The notes beneath the pieces were generated by a model. The model did no database searches, was not told the origin of the DNA, and was given only the letters and a program-made list of their open reading frames with translations. From Gari tellinella (Eukaryota > Mollusca > Bivalvia > Cardiida > Psammobiidae), in assembly GCA_922989275.2 (NCBI GenBank), contig OV277862.1, positions 17,093,543-17,157,542 on the forward strand: DNA of 64,000 bases, read 5' to 3'. The position numbers were made by a program, and so were the translations under genes. Positions 11,741-22,934 of the stretch are shown in pieces (position 1 is the first letter of the stretch; every line of letters starts with the position of its first letter).

Positions 11741-12462
11741 CGAGATCTACCTCTGTGGTACGATGTGTATAAAAGTGTCCAAACTGTATTTAAACATTAG
11801 TTTAATGTTTTCGTATTAATCAGAAAAATGTATCAGTCGAAATATGTGGAGCAGACGGTATTCGATGATGGGAATAAGATATGTGCGTACAAGATGACAT
11901 AAGATAGGTTTAGGGTGTATAAAAACATATCTGCTTTACACGACTTTGAAGTCGATGTTACTAATTCTGATAATATGAATTAGTTTATATCTAAACGAAC
12001 CGTGAACATTAACTGCAAGATTATCTGGACAAAGGCGCGCGACCTAACACAAAAACAATTGTAAACTTGGCCGACTTTATAAGTATACATCAAATCTTGT
12101 ATTCAGCGAACACTCAACAGTAGATCTATTTGTAGTATTTAGTGCATATGGTTGCTTAATACACGATGTAATAATGTAGAAAATTCCAAAAGGAGCTTCC
12201 TACATAACCGTGTCCAAAATTAAGCAGTAACACGTATAAACTCATTTAGTGACGCATACGAGAATGTGTCCTTTACCAAATGGGTAACTGTAAAGAGTAC
12301 ATTATAGTCTAAAATGGACCAGCCTTTATTGTAAACTAGAATTGTCCATTGGAAATTTCAGGGGATACTGAGTTAAGAGATCTCCAACCTTCTTCAATGA
12401 ATGATCGCTGAATACAGGATTTCCTATCATGTAATATCTGTTCTTTAATGCTCAATAATGCA
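11741..12462. other. Mostly unassigned; TTAA-4 remnant at the end
   Basis: 12265-12376 resembles the TTAA-4 right half (tggactag..., ttgtccattggaaatttcag). Nothing else was recognised. Confidence 0.4.
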
Positions 12463-12667
12463 CAGTAAAACCTCTCTATTACGACAACAGAGACGAATGC
12501 TAATTGATTGTGTAAAACACATGTGACAGCTTAAAGCAAGGTGACAGTAAAACAGAAAGCTCCTAAAGGAGCTTTCTGTTTTACTGTCACATTGCTTTAA
12601 GCAGCCACCTGTCGTAAATAAACTATTTATAATACAATAGTGTGGTCGTAATAAAAGGATTTTACTG
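12463..12667. mobile_element. TA-1 copy, full length
   Basis: 205 bp with cagtaaaacctctctattac / aaaaggattttactg ends. Perfect centre gaaagctcctaaaggagctttc. Right TA retained, left is CA. Confidence 0.8.
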
Positions 12668-12685
12668 TAAAATATTATGGAATTT

Positions 12686-13525
12686 AACCCTTACTCTGTC
12701 ATGGTATCATATTCTTTAACAAAATCATCTGCTTACCTTTGGGGCAATATTACTAAATAAATATAATATAATTATGAGTGTATAACAATCCTGGAGAATG
12801 ATCAGTTATATTACCAATCGAATACATAATATAAATGGTGTACTCAACTTGCGTTTGATACTGATCTAAACTTAACTGTGAAAAATCCAGTAACTCAGAA
12901 GATACACTCGTATTTAGGCATATGACGGATATATTTGCATATTTAGTAGGAATCTACCGACGGAGATGTTCAATAATACAGTGAGTAACAGTATATAGCA
13001 TATAACTGAGTTAACAAGCCTTCGTATACATATGTTTGTTCTTCAACTTACAGAAAACGAATTTGCAATATATGTAATCATGAAAAGTTGCCTCCAGGTG
13101 TATGCAGGAAACATATAAAGCTACAATATAGAAAACATTTCTTATGATTTTTATTTGTGACAGTATAAATTGGAACTATTTTCTTCAGTTGAAGAATAAA
13201 TTAAAGGCGTAAAATGCGTATTTATGGGGTAATGGATTAAATTGTTATTTGTCTCTGGAGAACCCACAAAACCGCAGATTGCTGTTCAAAACAAAAATTA
13301 TAGTCAAGCAGAATGTTCCTGTAAGAACTTTACGCTAGTCGTCCATGAATCTGCGAACTGTTTTGTATCCCGACACCTGGCTGACTTGCCAAATTGAATA
13401 TTCCAAATTATTCATTTATTTACCCTATTTGGTAGAGTTTGGTAAAGACCTGTATGCTTTCTTCTTCCATGTAACCTCGATACTTCTTGTTAATTATTAT
13501 AAATCAATATACAAATTGAAAGAGT
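12686..13525. other. TTAA-1 left end, unassigned middle, TTAA-2 right end
   Basis: 12686-12780 keeps the TTAA-1 left flank; 13158-13242 is the TTAA-2 right end. The rest has no recognised feature. Confidence 0.45.
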
Positions 13526-13534
13526 GAATTCGAG

Positions 13535-13975
13535 GCAGCATAGACTATGATCAGAGGCCGAGTTACCTAGTAGGCTACATGTACCTGATCACGATCTAAA
13601 CTGTCAGGCGATATATATGACTATCTGTTATATTCAAAAGAAATACTTTTTATTTAAGCCTCATTATAAATTATAAAAAATTCAAATGAATTTGCGTATT
13701 CCCAACTAATGACCTCCCTATTGATATGTATATAGTTTCTATTTGTATAAATGTTAATGCTGTCCACGGTAGTGGACCTTATACAGATATATTTCAATAA
13801 AGTTCCAAAAGTTTCAATTTCTAAATGACGACCAGTTTATGTTGCAACTCAAGGAATTTGTTTCCAAAAACAATTATACGAATATATGACAAACAGTGCA
13901 GACTCATGGGGTTCCTGAAGATTGATCCTTGGACCTGGGGTCATCTGACCTTGGTCTACACTCTTTGATATACTC
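13535..13975. mobile_element. Decayed hairpin cores
   Basis: A TTAA-1-like core at 13535-13605 (gatcagaggccgagttacct) and a TTAA-4-like core at 13887-13975. Confidence 0.35.
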
Positions 13976-14135
13976 GTTTCCCACACAGAAAAGATTAACA
14001 TCTTCATGTAGTTTTCTTCTAAGTATCTGCATATTGAGGGTTTACTATAGAAATAAACTGAAAAAAAAATGTATAATGACATTTGTAAGAATGTTATTTA
14101 TTATCATACTCAACCATATATCATAATCAGTTTAA

Positions 14136-14336
14136 ACGTTTCACTACTTTAACGTCATCTATCTTTAAACAATTATCGTCTGCTTTTGTCTTGAATTCAA
14201 ATCTTAGATAAATTGACTAAAGAAATATTGCAATGGGTGTCAAACAATTTGGATCCTTAACAGACGCCGCGTAACGCGGCGTCTGATCAGGATCCAAACT
14301 GTTTGCAACTAGTCATTGTACTCGATTTGAAAGGGA
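14136..14336. mobile_element. TTAA-1 copy
   Basis: TTAA flanks at 14132 and 14337. Core 14241-14305 with gccgcgtaacgcggc centre and a four-base left-arm lesion (ggatccttaacag). Confidence 0.78.
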
Positions 14337-14727
14337 TTAAGATGTAATACTGAAATTACATCCTATCACCGGACAAATATGAAACGTTACTCTGAATTAA
14401 TCCTTCACTGTGCTGCTTGAAATTATTATTGATTTTTCGCGATTTAATAAAGAATCAAATTTGATCATTTTTGCAGATGACAATTTTAGATTTCTAAAAT
14501 GATAATTTAGCGTTAAACATCATTAACTAGACGGACAAAATTGCAGGAGAGATTATGTCGTTACCAAGTATAGTTGGCGCCTATGTTCCCGTTGCCGTTC
14601 GCGTTTGAGTTTGGTTGCAATCGTTATAGGGATTTGCAAACAGATCGCGAATTTTCCTTTTTTAGAACGTTCGATCACATATTATCACCAATAAGTCACG
14701 GATTTGTAGTAATAAAACAAGTCTTAA

Positions 14728-15666
14728 GGGTGTATCCATGTCATAAGCCAATATTTCAAAGTATCAAACTTTTTTTCTAACATTGTTTTTTTGGAAGAGC
14801 TGTTTATGATCAATGAAAAAATGAAAAAAAATATATATGGTGGTGTCCTTTTTTTTAGCTACAGCGATTTGAAAAAGGTATGTCAAATGTGGACGTTTTT
14901 TTCTTCAAATTTTACCCATTCAGAGTACAAGCTTCAGTAAAATTTATTTCAAAACAAAACAAACATGATAATTTGGGTTTTCATTATTTATTTCATGTCT
15001 ATGGTGGTATTTTCACATATAGAAACCAAATTTAGACAAAGCAGGCACCAGGTTTTAACAATATGGATCCTTGAATATCAAAAATATGCTTTGTATAGGG
15101 CATGATTTTAATAGATTTTTTATTTATGAAAACAATTAAAAAAGTTTGAAAATGAAATATTTCTAGTATTAAACTTTTTTTATATTCTACCAGATAAAAG
15201 TCCATGCTAAGGCAGTTCAAAATATGAAAAGAAATTGAAAGGTCAGTGTAATAAGTTTGAGTTATTAAAGTAAAAAGAGTTATCTCCCCTTACAAAATTT
15301 ACAAAAAAGTACCATATCGATGATATTTAGAGCTTTATAAATTTCACATTTGGTGCCTTTTTTTTCTTAAATTAGTTTTTGTATGAAGAAATAATACCAT
15401 TGATAGGAAATAAATAACACAAAACCAAATTATCATATTTGTTTTCATTTAAAATGGATTTTATTGAAGCGGGCTGTTTGAAAAGGACAAAATAACAGGA
15501 AGTGGGTGGGGTAAATTTAACATGGCCGTAGAGCCAACTGTTGTTCACCAAAATGTACACATTTTCTATTTTTTCATTCATTTTAAATAGCTCTTCAATA
15601 CAAAACCATCATAGAGTGTTTTCATATACTTTGAAAAATTCCCAAAGTCATGACATTGATACACCC
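14728..15666. mobile_element. 939 bp TTAA-flanked element with long inverted ends
   Basis: TTAA 14724-14727 then gggtgtatccatgtcat; right end atgacattgatacaccc then TTAA 15667-15670. The inverted similarity continues inward (ttcaaagtat, tagctcttc) with gaps. The interior is AT-rich, with no transposase. Confidence 0.72.
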
Positions 15667-15794
15667 TTAAATGTCTAAAATCTTGAGATTTTGTCGTAAA
15701 AACAAGCTGTATATTTGTACATAGATACCAATGCCGTAAAGGACAGGTCGGCTACGGTATGGGCCGTGTTTTATAGGCTCTGCAAAAAGGGTTT

Positions 15795-15945
15795 CACTAA
15801 AACGCCTCTATTACGACCACTGAATTGATTATTAGCTGGTTGTGTAAAAACAAGGTAAAAGTAAAACAGAAAGCTTTAAGCTATCACCTGTCTTTTATAC
15901 AATCAATTAGCCTTCTATTTAGTGGTTATAATAGAGGAGGATTAC
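15795..15945. mobile_element. TA-1 copy, internally deleted
   Basis: Ends ctaaaacgcctctattacga / ttataatagaggaggattac. The centre is reduced to acagaaagctttaagc. Confidence 0.65.
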
Positions 15946-16030
15946 TCTCTTATCAGAAAGTCATGTTTAGATATGTTTTGATTTTACGTGGCTTTCAACA
16001 GTATTTCAGCCATATCGCGACGTCCAGCTA

Positions 16031-16226
16031 ATTATAGGTGGAGGAAGACCCCAGAAGTCCTTTATGCACTGTTTCAGGCACAAATCGGCAACTGGGTAGA
16101 ACCACCGATCTTCCGCAAGCCAGCTGGAAGGCTTCCCAACATGAAAAATCCGAACGACTTTACTGGGATTCGAACTTAGTGATCATGTAAGTCACAGTAA
16201 CTATACCACTAGGCCACGGAGGCCTA
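16031..16226 (-). mobile_element. tRNA-derived SINE with conserved core
   Basis: The minus strand reads a tRNA-like head with A box (tggcctagtggtatag) and B box (gttcgaatccc), but its acceptor arms cannot pair, so it is not a tRNA gene. The body (ctggaagg, gggtagaaccaccgatctt, ggaggaagacccc) matches a core SINE type I recall as widespread in bivalves. Confidence 0.7.
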
Positions 16227-16339
16227 TTTTATAGCCTAATAATAAAAATAAAAAATCTTTAGAGAAAAAGGAAAAGTTTTTGTTAAGATTTACTTTACCA
16301 GGATACTCATTCGCCCCTGAAACTTTTAATTGACAATTG

Positions 16340-16532
16340 TAATTTCAAAATACGTCTAGTCAATTGTTGACTATTTGCGGACGGTTTTAGCAATATATTT
16401 CAAAATTACAAACAGTATAGACCCTAGGCTCCTTAAGGGACCCTCTGATCAGGATCTACACTGTTTGAATTGGACAATTGTTATCTTCTCAGATACACTG
16501 TTTTTAAATGACGAGTATACTAGTCGCTAGGG
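16340..16532. mobile_element. TTAA-4 copy, reversed
   Basis: Hairpin caaacagtatagaccc ... ggatctacactgtttg with ctccttaaggga centre. The right end gctagggttgaa is the inverse of the family left end. Confidence 0.65.
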
Positions 16533-16784
16533 TTGAATTTGTTAAGCCCTTGCTATCTTACATTACCGGTACTTTATTTGCACAGATTTCCATTTAATCT
16601 TTAGAATGACAAATATCATTTATTAGATGTGCCGTTTTGTGTCTTTCCTCAAATCCAAAACTGTCGCTTTCTCGCTGATATGTTTTTTCCTGTTGATATG
16701 TTAACCTTTTAGAGTTCTTGTGCTTCGGAGGTATTTTAAAGTTTTATAAGGCGGTCGAAGTTGTTAGGGAACAGTGAGTTGTGT

Positions 16785-16950
16785 CAATCCCTTCACTTAC
16801 GTGAGGTTATCTGCTTTAAACAATCGTCCAAATTGTTTGACGCGCATATTTAGTTTTCTTCGTTTAAACATTCATAAAATCTTAATGTAAAAAAAAATGG
16901 TAGACATTTTGCAAAACAGACGATATAACTATAGAAGAATAGTTTAACCA
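16785..16950. mobile_element. Decayed TTAA-1 copy
   Basis: ggttatctgctttaaacaat and gcaaaacagacgatata remain; the core is lost. Confidence 0.4.
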
Positions 16951-16977
16951 TGCGAATATAGCAGTTAATATACTCAA

Positions 16978-17189
16978 CCCTAACGACGAGTATACTCGTC
17001 ATTAACAAACATTATACCTCTTAAGAGTATACTTGTCCTTTGCAAACAGCGAGACCATGATCAGAGGACTTCTAGAGGAGCCCTCTGATCAGGCTATGTG
17101 CTGTTTGTCATTTTGAAATATAATTCATCCCTTGATATATAAAAATGGACTAGACTTGATTGGAAATTGGAATCTCAGGGGTGGCTTAG
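16978..17189. mobile_element. TTAA-4 copy, full length
   Basis: Left tcaa at 16974, right TTAA 17190-17193. Core around agaggacttctagaggagccctct. Its right TTAA is also the left TTAA of the next element. Confidence 0.78.
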
Positions 17190-17193
17190 TTAA

Positions 17194-17441
17194 CCCTTTA
17201 CCCCATAGAAGCGACTTTTAGCGTATCTTATTTATTCCTCCGCTGAAGAAAATAGTTCCAGTTTATACCCTCGATCATGAATAATTACCATAACAAATAT
17301 TTTGTATAGCCTAGCAGATGGTTGTCTAAACCAGGCTGAAAGTAAAGTAGAATGTGCCTTAAGGCACATTCTGCTTTACTTTCAACCTGCTTTAAGTGAT
17401 CACCTGTACTTAATGTTATATAAGGGTTATTGGGTAAAGGG
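17194..17441. mobile_element. TTAA-2 copy, full length
   Basis: 248 bp between shared TTAA sites 17190 and 17442. Centre gtgccttaaggcac contains TTAA. Confidence 0.83.
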
Positions 17442-17445
17442 TTAA

Positions 17446-17679
17446 CCCTTTTATGCCTGGGTATTGAAATGAACTCCCCCTGTGTGCTTTGCTGGAAGAT
17501 TCCACTTTCCATTATAGATATACAATGTTGATTTATGGAAATTGCTTTTTTTTCATACATCAGAACATTTCGTATGCAATAGCAAACAAGACAGATCCTG
17601 ATGAGACGCCACGTAACGCTGGGTCTAGATACACTGTTTTTGCCAATGTTCTCTTTAATAGACACTGTTCTTAAATGGG
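17446..17679. mobile_element. TTAA-flanked element, TTAA-3-like and diverged
   Basis: Begins cccttttatgcc right after TTAA 17442-17445 and ends tcttaaatggg before TTAA 17680-17683. Its core is a degraded gatcctgatgagacgccacg arm pair. Confidence 0.6.
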
Positions 17680-17817
17680 TTAAGAGGCAAGGTTTTGTAA
17701 TTAAATGGGAGACATACGAAACGAAACAGTGTTAGGCACACGGGTCGTTTTTTTCAATTACATTAGTTATCATTTTGCACTGACAACATCCCATATAACC
17801 TTGCCTGTTTGCTTTAA

Positions 17818-18021
17818 CCATTACCTCTCGTCATATCGTCTGCTTTGAAAGTGTCGTCTGCAAAAAATATTCAATAAAGATGTATACATTCTTAAACTAA
17901 ACAAGCTTTAAGACGAGTGTCAAATAGTTTGAATCCAGATCAGACGCCGCGTTACGCGGCGTCTGATCTGGATCCAAACTGTTTTCAATAATCAATCAGG
18001 TCGCGATCATCAGGATAAGGG
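17818..18021. mobile_element. TTAA-1 copy, full length
   Basis: 204 bp between TTAA 17814-17817 and 18022-18025. Core 17921-17985 is near perfect. Confidence 0.84.
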
Positions 18022-18119
18022 TTAACCTCCATCGAGTAAGACGATTCGAACTTGATTGAGAAATAATGAGAAACCGCTCTCATTAAAATCTCATTTATTG
18101 TGTCTTTTTGAGATTTCAA

Positions 18120-18335
18120 TTTCATCCTTCTACTGTACATACAGCGTGTAATACGTTATTCTTTCCCCGTTCATAAGAAACGAACTGCAAACGCATTGTG
18201 CAGTAAAATGTAGAATATGACATCATTTTGAAAATAATGACGATTAGTTTTAATCTGAATAGCAAATAGTTTGGAGCCTGATCAGACGCCGGGTTAACCG
18301 GCGTCTGATCTGGCTCCAAACTGTTTGCAACTGAT
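18120..18335. mobile_element. TA-3-like copy with covarying hairpin
   Basis: Core 18263-18327 uses ggagcc...ggctcc and gccggg...ccggc in place of ggatcc/gccgcg. The left flank has the cgttattctttcccc block of TA-3. Confidence 0.6.
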
Positions 18336-18780
18336 ATAATTGTTTTAGCATAAACGTGTTTATTGGGATGGGATAACGTCTAATCCACTGTACCAATATA
18401 AAGTAAAAACATGGAGTGTGTGACAATTCATTGATGAAAGACCTGTAACAATTTAATGCATGACAGAACTAAAGGCAGACAGTTTATAAAGGGGATTACT
18501 GCATTGGCTGTGTCCTGCAGTAAGCTGCCATCTACATCTACATTACTTAAATGCGACATATTTCGCAAGAGTGACAATATACTTCACGGGGAATGCTTGA
18601 ACAGAGGGCTACAAAAGATTGGTCAAATAATATATATAGTCAGAGGCCTGCTTCATAAACTACCTTACGACATAAATGATGTCATAATATACATCAACAC
18701 CTCAAAATACAGTATAACCTTTGATAACTCGATATCGTTTAAGTCGACTGACCAATATGCCTTAAATTGAAATTCCACCA
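18336..18780. other. Unassigned; an open frame of uncertain meaning
   Basis: A 104-codon frame (18456-18770) is not obviously a repeat, but has no recognised domain, splice context or codon signal. I do not call a gene. Confidence 0.3.
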
Positions 18781-18925
18781 TAGCTTGCTTTACTTTTAGC
18801 CTGTTTTAAGCTACAATCTGCTAGGATAACGGAACTGTTTCTGATAATGTATATCCATGACTGCATCAAGTTTTCTTCCCTGGAGTAATAAATTAAAGGC
18901 GTAGAAAGGGACATATATGGATTAA
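18781..18925. mobile_element. TTAA-2 right half
   Basis: ttgctttacttttagcctg... to ...atatggattaa. Confidence 0.6.
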
Positions 18926-19289
18926 AGCAATTTGAATGTAAAGCAGTTAGTTTCTATCTAGATTTATTAATTCTAATATTTAATTCCAATTTGCTGTGAC
19001 AGATGAGATGGCCATTCTCACAATATACGATTGTCTTTAAAGTGAGCCCCAACGTACAATATGCGTATAAATTACTCTTTACTCAATTAAGCTGCAAAAC
19101 AATAAAAGACATTGCGAGATGAGATAGAAACATAACACCGCCTATAAGTCTCGGTTTGCGTGAAAGTTTTGACAGATGTTCTGGAATAGACTTTCTCTTT
19201 ATAACAACTATCGTGAAAGAATGTTTAGAGGTACAATACCCGTATCAAATGGTATGTTGAGTTCTTTTTCTACCCTGAATTCTACGTAG

Positions 19290-19500
19290 ATCTAGGTCAA
19301 TGATATTTAACTTCATTACTGGCATGGCGTCCATTGTCATCTGCTTAAATGTTTTAATTTTAATTCTTCGGTATTTTGACTCAAGAAATATTGAAATGAG
19401 TAGCAAATAGTTTGGATCCTGATCAGACGCCACGTCACGTGGCGTCTGATCAGAATCCAAACTGTTTGCATTCAATTAACCATCGTAATCGGGGTACATC
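19290..19500. mobile_element. TTAA-1 copy
   Basis: Core 19404-19468 with a covarying centre, cagacgccacgtcacgtggcgtctg. Confidence 0.7.
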
Positions 19501-19562
19501 TAAGGGATCGCATGCACGCTACAGACCAATTTGTACTAACTCACTAGGGTATATATAGTATT

Positions 19563-19628
19563 GCAAATAGTTTGGATCAAGATGAGACGCAGAGTCACTC
19601 GGCATCTGATCTAGATCAAAACTGTTTG
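19563..19628. mobile_element. TTAA-1 core, diverged
   Basis: gatgagacgcagagtcactc / ggcatctgatctagatc. Confidence 0.55.
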
Positions 19629-19734
19629 ATACATTGATGAAATTTTCTGAAAGTTAATGTAGAAAAATCCACTTTGTGACTAATTATTGTTGCAGGCGAA
19701 AATATTTTCAGACGACTCTTATATAGCGCGTTAA

Positions 19735-19948
19735 CCCGAATCATGCCCGTATCGTCTGCTTTAAATATATCGTCTGCGAAAAATGAAAAGAAAAAACCCA
19801 ACTTATCTTATATTTTTTTAAATTGAAGAAACTATTACTATGATTGAAAAACAGTTTGGACCCAGATCAGACGCCGCGTTACGCGGCGTCTGATCTTGAT
19901 CCAAACTATTCGAAAACGATAGCCAAGTCGTGCTTAGCATGATAAGGC
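19735..19948. mobile_element. TTAA-1 copy, full length
   Basis: TTAA 19731-19734 and 19949-19952; core 19848-19912. Confidence 0.82.
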
Positions 19949-19989
19949 TTAATGGTTAATGATATTTATGAGAGCGATGTGACATGATT

Positions 19990-20300
19990 AACCATTTTAA
20001 TAAAATGGTGTCGTCTTCTTATGATTTTATCGTCTGTTTTTCATATTTAATGGGCATTCAAACTCAGGATCTGACATTAATATACAAGTTTCAAATATAG
20101 TTTGGATTCCGATCAAACGCAGAGTTACACGATGATTTTGGTACAAACTGTTTGCAAATGAAAGTGATGCTGAACGTTGAACTGAAAGGTCGGTAATCAT
20201 TTTATCGCCACAGGCAACAGTAGCCGATTTTGCAAACATGGGGATTAGATTCTGATCATACGCCGCGTGATACGGAGTCTGTCAGGATCTTAACTTATGT
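19990..20300. mobile_element. Two decayed TTAA-1 copies
   Basis: The first keeps both gtcgtcttct/atcgtctgt motifs and core 20093-20156; a second core lies at 20232-20300. Confidence 0.5.
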
Positions 20301-20331
20301 AATTGTTTCAAACTGTATTAAGCTGCAATTG

Positions 20332-20528
20332 CAGTAAAACATCTCTATTACGACCACTAAAAAGAAGGCTAATTGATTGTATAAGTGACAGGTGAATATT
20401 AAAGCAATATGAACGTAAAATAGAAAGCTTTCTGGTTTACGTTCACAATTGCCTTAAGCACTCACCTGCCTTAAACACCTGATAGTCAATACTATCAAGT
20501 GTTCGCAATAAAGAGGTTTTAGTTACTG
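20332..20528. mobile_element. TA-1 copy
   Basis: cagtaaaacatctctattac / aataaagaggttttag..actg. The centre is shortened to gaaagctttc. Confidence 0.72.
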
Positions 20529-20748
20529 TATGTTAATTTGTTAAAGGTCTTATTAGAGAGGTTTTATAGAAATAATTATGAAAACCTCAGGGAGTCTAAC
20601 CTGCAGAGCTGTCATTGAAGAAATGAAATTGACCTTTACATTGCAATGACATCAGCTACTTCAAACCAGTGTCTACTTTTATATCTCAAATTAAATTTTA
20701 GATAAATTAACTAAAGCTATATCGAGGAAAAATTATCGAGGAAAGTGT

Positions 20749-20813
20749 CAAACAGTTTGGATCCTGATCAGACGCCGTGTGACTCGGCGTTTGGTCAGTA
20801 TCCAAACTGTTTA
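20749..20813. mobile_element. TTAA-1 core
   Basis: gccgtgtgactcggc centre, two arm mismatches; flanks partly preserved (tcattgttctcggggtaag). Confidence 0.6.
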
Positions 20814-20954
20814 TACATGTCATTGTTCTCGGGGTAAGCAACCAAATTAGTTGATCGCACGATGTGTAACCATCACATGCACATATCTCATCAAATTTCT
20901 AGTCGTATGAAAATTACTCGACGTCGTTGAAATCAATTTACCATCAGTAATTTA

Positions 20955-21770
20955 GCTTTAACCTTTAACCCGCTATACTATGCCTGCTTTAAATATCTCG
21001 TCTGTAAAAAGGATTTTTTTTTCAGCTTAATAAACCAAATTATAAGTACATGAACCAAACAATATGGTTCCTGACAAGACGTCGATTTACTCAATGTCTG
21101 GTCTAAATTTAAATTGCTTGGAAACGTCACATCCAATGTTGCATGCCACCCTCAATACCATTTAAAGGTTTAATTAGTATCCTTTAATATATTGAAAATG
21201 TCGTCTGCTTAAAAACTTCGACTGCTCAATGCTTTGTGTAAATTATCTTCTATTTTTATTTTTTTACAGAAATTCATTTTAATAAGTTTCCGTTTGTTGT
21301 CATAGCTACTGGATTTTATTATGGATTTACAGTGAAAACTTATAAGCCCAACACTGCCTTATACTCCCTGAACAATGGTTATTTGCAAACAGTTTGGATT
21401 CTGGTCAGACGCCGCGTAATGCGGCGTCTGATCAGGATCCAAACTGTTTGACACTCATTTCAACATTTTTAAGGCAAAATTCTTAAATCAAAATGTTAGA
21501 AATGAAAGCAAACGACAATTGCTGAAAGTTGATGACGCCATGACAGTGAAAGGGTGCAGGTGTCACGTTCGTATATGTACATGACTCGTCACCTTTTGCA
21601 GTAATATCGTATGCATTGAAATTGCCGTCTGTTATTTCTTGAAGTCAGGTTTTAGACGGTTTTACTGAAGAATCGTGAACATGATATCGAACAGTTTGGA
21701 TGCGGATTAGTTACGCGGCGTCTGATTTGGATCCAAACTGTTTTTAATTGTAAGTCGTGTCGTACTTAGC
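20955..21770. mobile_element. Three successive TTAA-1 copies
   Basis: A decayed copy at 20955-21130. A good copy at 21345-21560 with core 21386-21450. A copy at 21600-21770 whose left arm is shortened (ggatgcggattagttacgcg). Confidence 0.65.
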
Positions 21771-21934
21771 ACTTGTAGGATTGATGCACATTGGTAATTA
21801 CATTGCATCTACAAAGTAGTAGCTCTATTCAGGTGAAAACTATTAAACTATCAAAACAGACTATCGAATCATTTCATCTATTTCGCGGTCTACACGCCGT
21901 GAATGTGAATGAATTTTCTCATACCCTCACCCCG

Positions 21935-22217
21935 TCTCACTCACTGTCTGTTTCTCTCTGTTTTTCTCTGTCTCTCTGTATGGCTCTCTCTCTGTGTCTC
22001 TCCTCTCTCTGTCTGTCTATCTCTGTCTGTCTCTCTCTGTATGTCTCTCTCTGTCTGTCTCTCTCTGTGTCTCTCTCTGTGTCTCTCTGTCCCTTTCTCT
22101 CTATCTCTCTCTCTCCCTGTCTCTCTGTATATGTCTCTCTGTCTCTGTCTCTCTGTCTCTCTGTTTCTCTATCTCTGTCTCTCTGTCTGTCTCTCTCTCT
22201 TTGTCTCTCTGTCTGTA

Positions 22218-22254
<37 letters not shown>

Positions 22255-22269
22255 ATCTGTCTGTTTCTC

Positions 22270-22301
<32 letters not shown>

Positions 22302-22392
22302 GCTCTCTCTCTCTCTCTCTATTTCTCTCTCTCGCTTTTAACTCTGTGTGCGTATGTGTCTCTCGATTTCTTTCTGTCTCTTATTCCCTTCC
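21935..22392 (+). repeat. Pyrimidine-rich tctctctg microsatellite
   Basis: About 450 bp of (tc)n and (tctg)n mixtures, almost purine-free apart from g. All three frames stay open across it, which explains long Ser/Leu/Cys-rich frames that are not proteins. Confidence 0.9.
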
Positions 22393-22689
22393 CTGTATGA
22401 ATAAAAAGGACACATAATGCAATTTAAAATAAAGTAAAAATGCTTTCAATTATACAATAGTTTTGTATAGAATTAACCCTGAACCCTAGCTCCCGGACTG
22501 CATCCGTTTTGTTTCAACTATAGTTAGACTGGAACACTAATATAAGAAAAACATTTCTCTAACCTCCGAGGAAGTACATGCGCCTATTCTAGTCTGCTGC
22601 AGAACTTTAGTGCAACCTTGAGTTGACGAGGCATTGCAGCCACTTATTCTGTAATCCGATATATCCTGATTGATTTGTCCCTTGGGTGC

Positions 22690-22875
22690 ACCTAAATCTT
22701 AACATGGAAAGATAAGTAATTGTTTCGTCTGTAACAATTATTGTCGCCTGATACTGTTCTAAAATTAGCATTTTCTACATAAATATTTTGAAAATAGGAT
22801 CAGAGCATCAAATAGTTTAGATCCTGATGAGACGTCGAGTTACTCGATGTTTCATCTGGATCCAAACTGTTTGGT
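22690..22875. mobile_element. TTAA-1 copy, truncated
   Basis: Core 22809-22873 with cgtcgagttactcgatg centre. Confidence 0.6.
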
Positions 22876-22934
22876 TTCACCGTTAACGTACAAGAGCTTG
22901 AGTTGCCGGCTTAGTACTGTGCTTGTTGGTTGGT

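Noticed and set aside
16155..16226. Possible tRNA gene on the minus strand
   Set aside because: A and B boxes are present, but the acceptor stem cannot pair and a SINE body follows; called a SINE.
17285..17665. 126-codon minus-strand open frame
   Set aside because: It spans the TTAA-2 palindrome and its neighbour; the recurring 'DHLKQVESKAECALRHILLYFQ'-type peptide is just the palindrome translated.
18456..18770. 104-codon plus-strand frame
   Set aside because: No similarity, no splice sites and no start context that I can support; left as unassigned.
21791..22417. Open frame of 208 codons rich in Ser, Leu and Cys
   Set aside because: It is the translation of a tctctctg microsatellite; all three frames are open, so it is not a protein.
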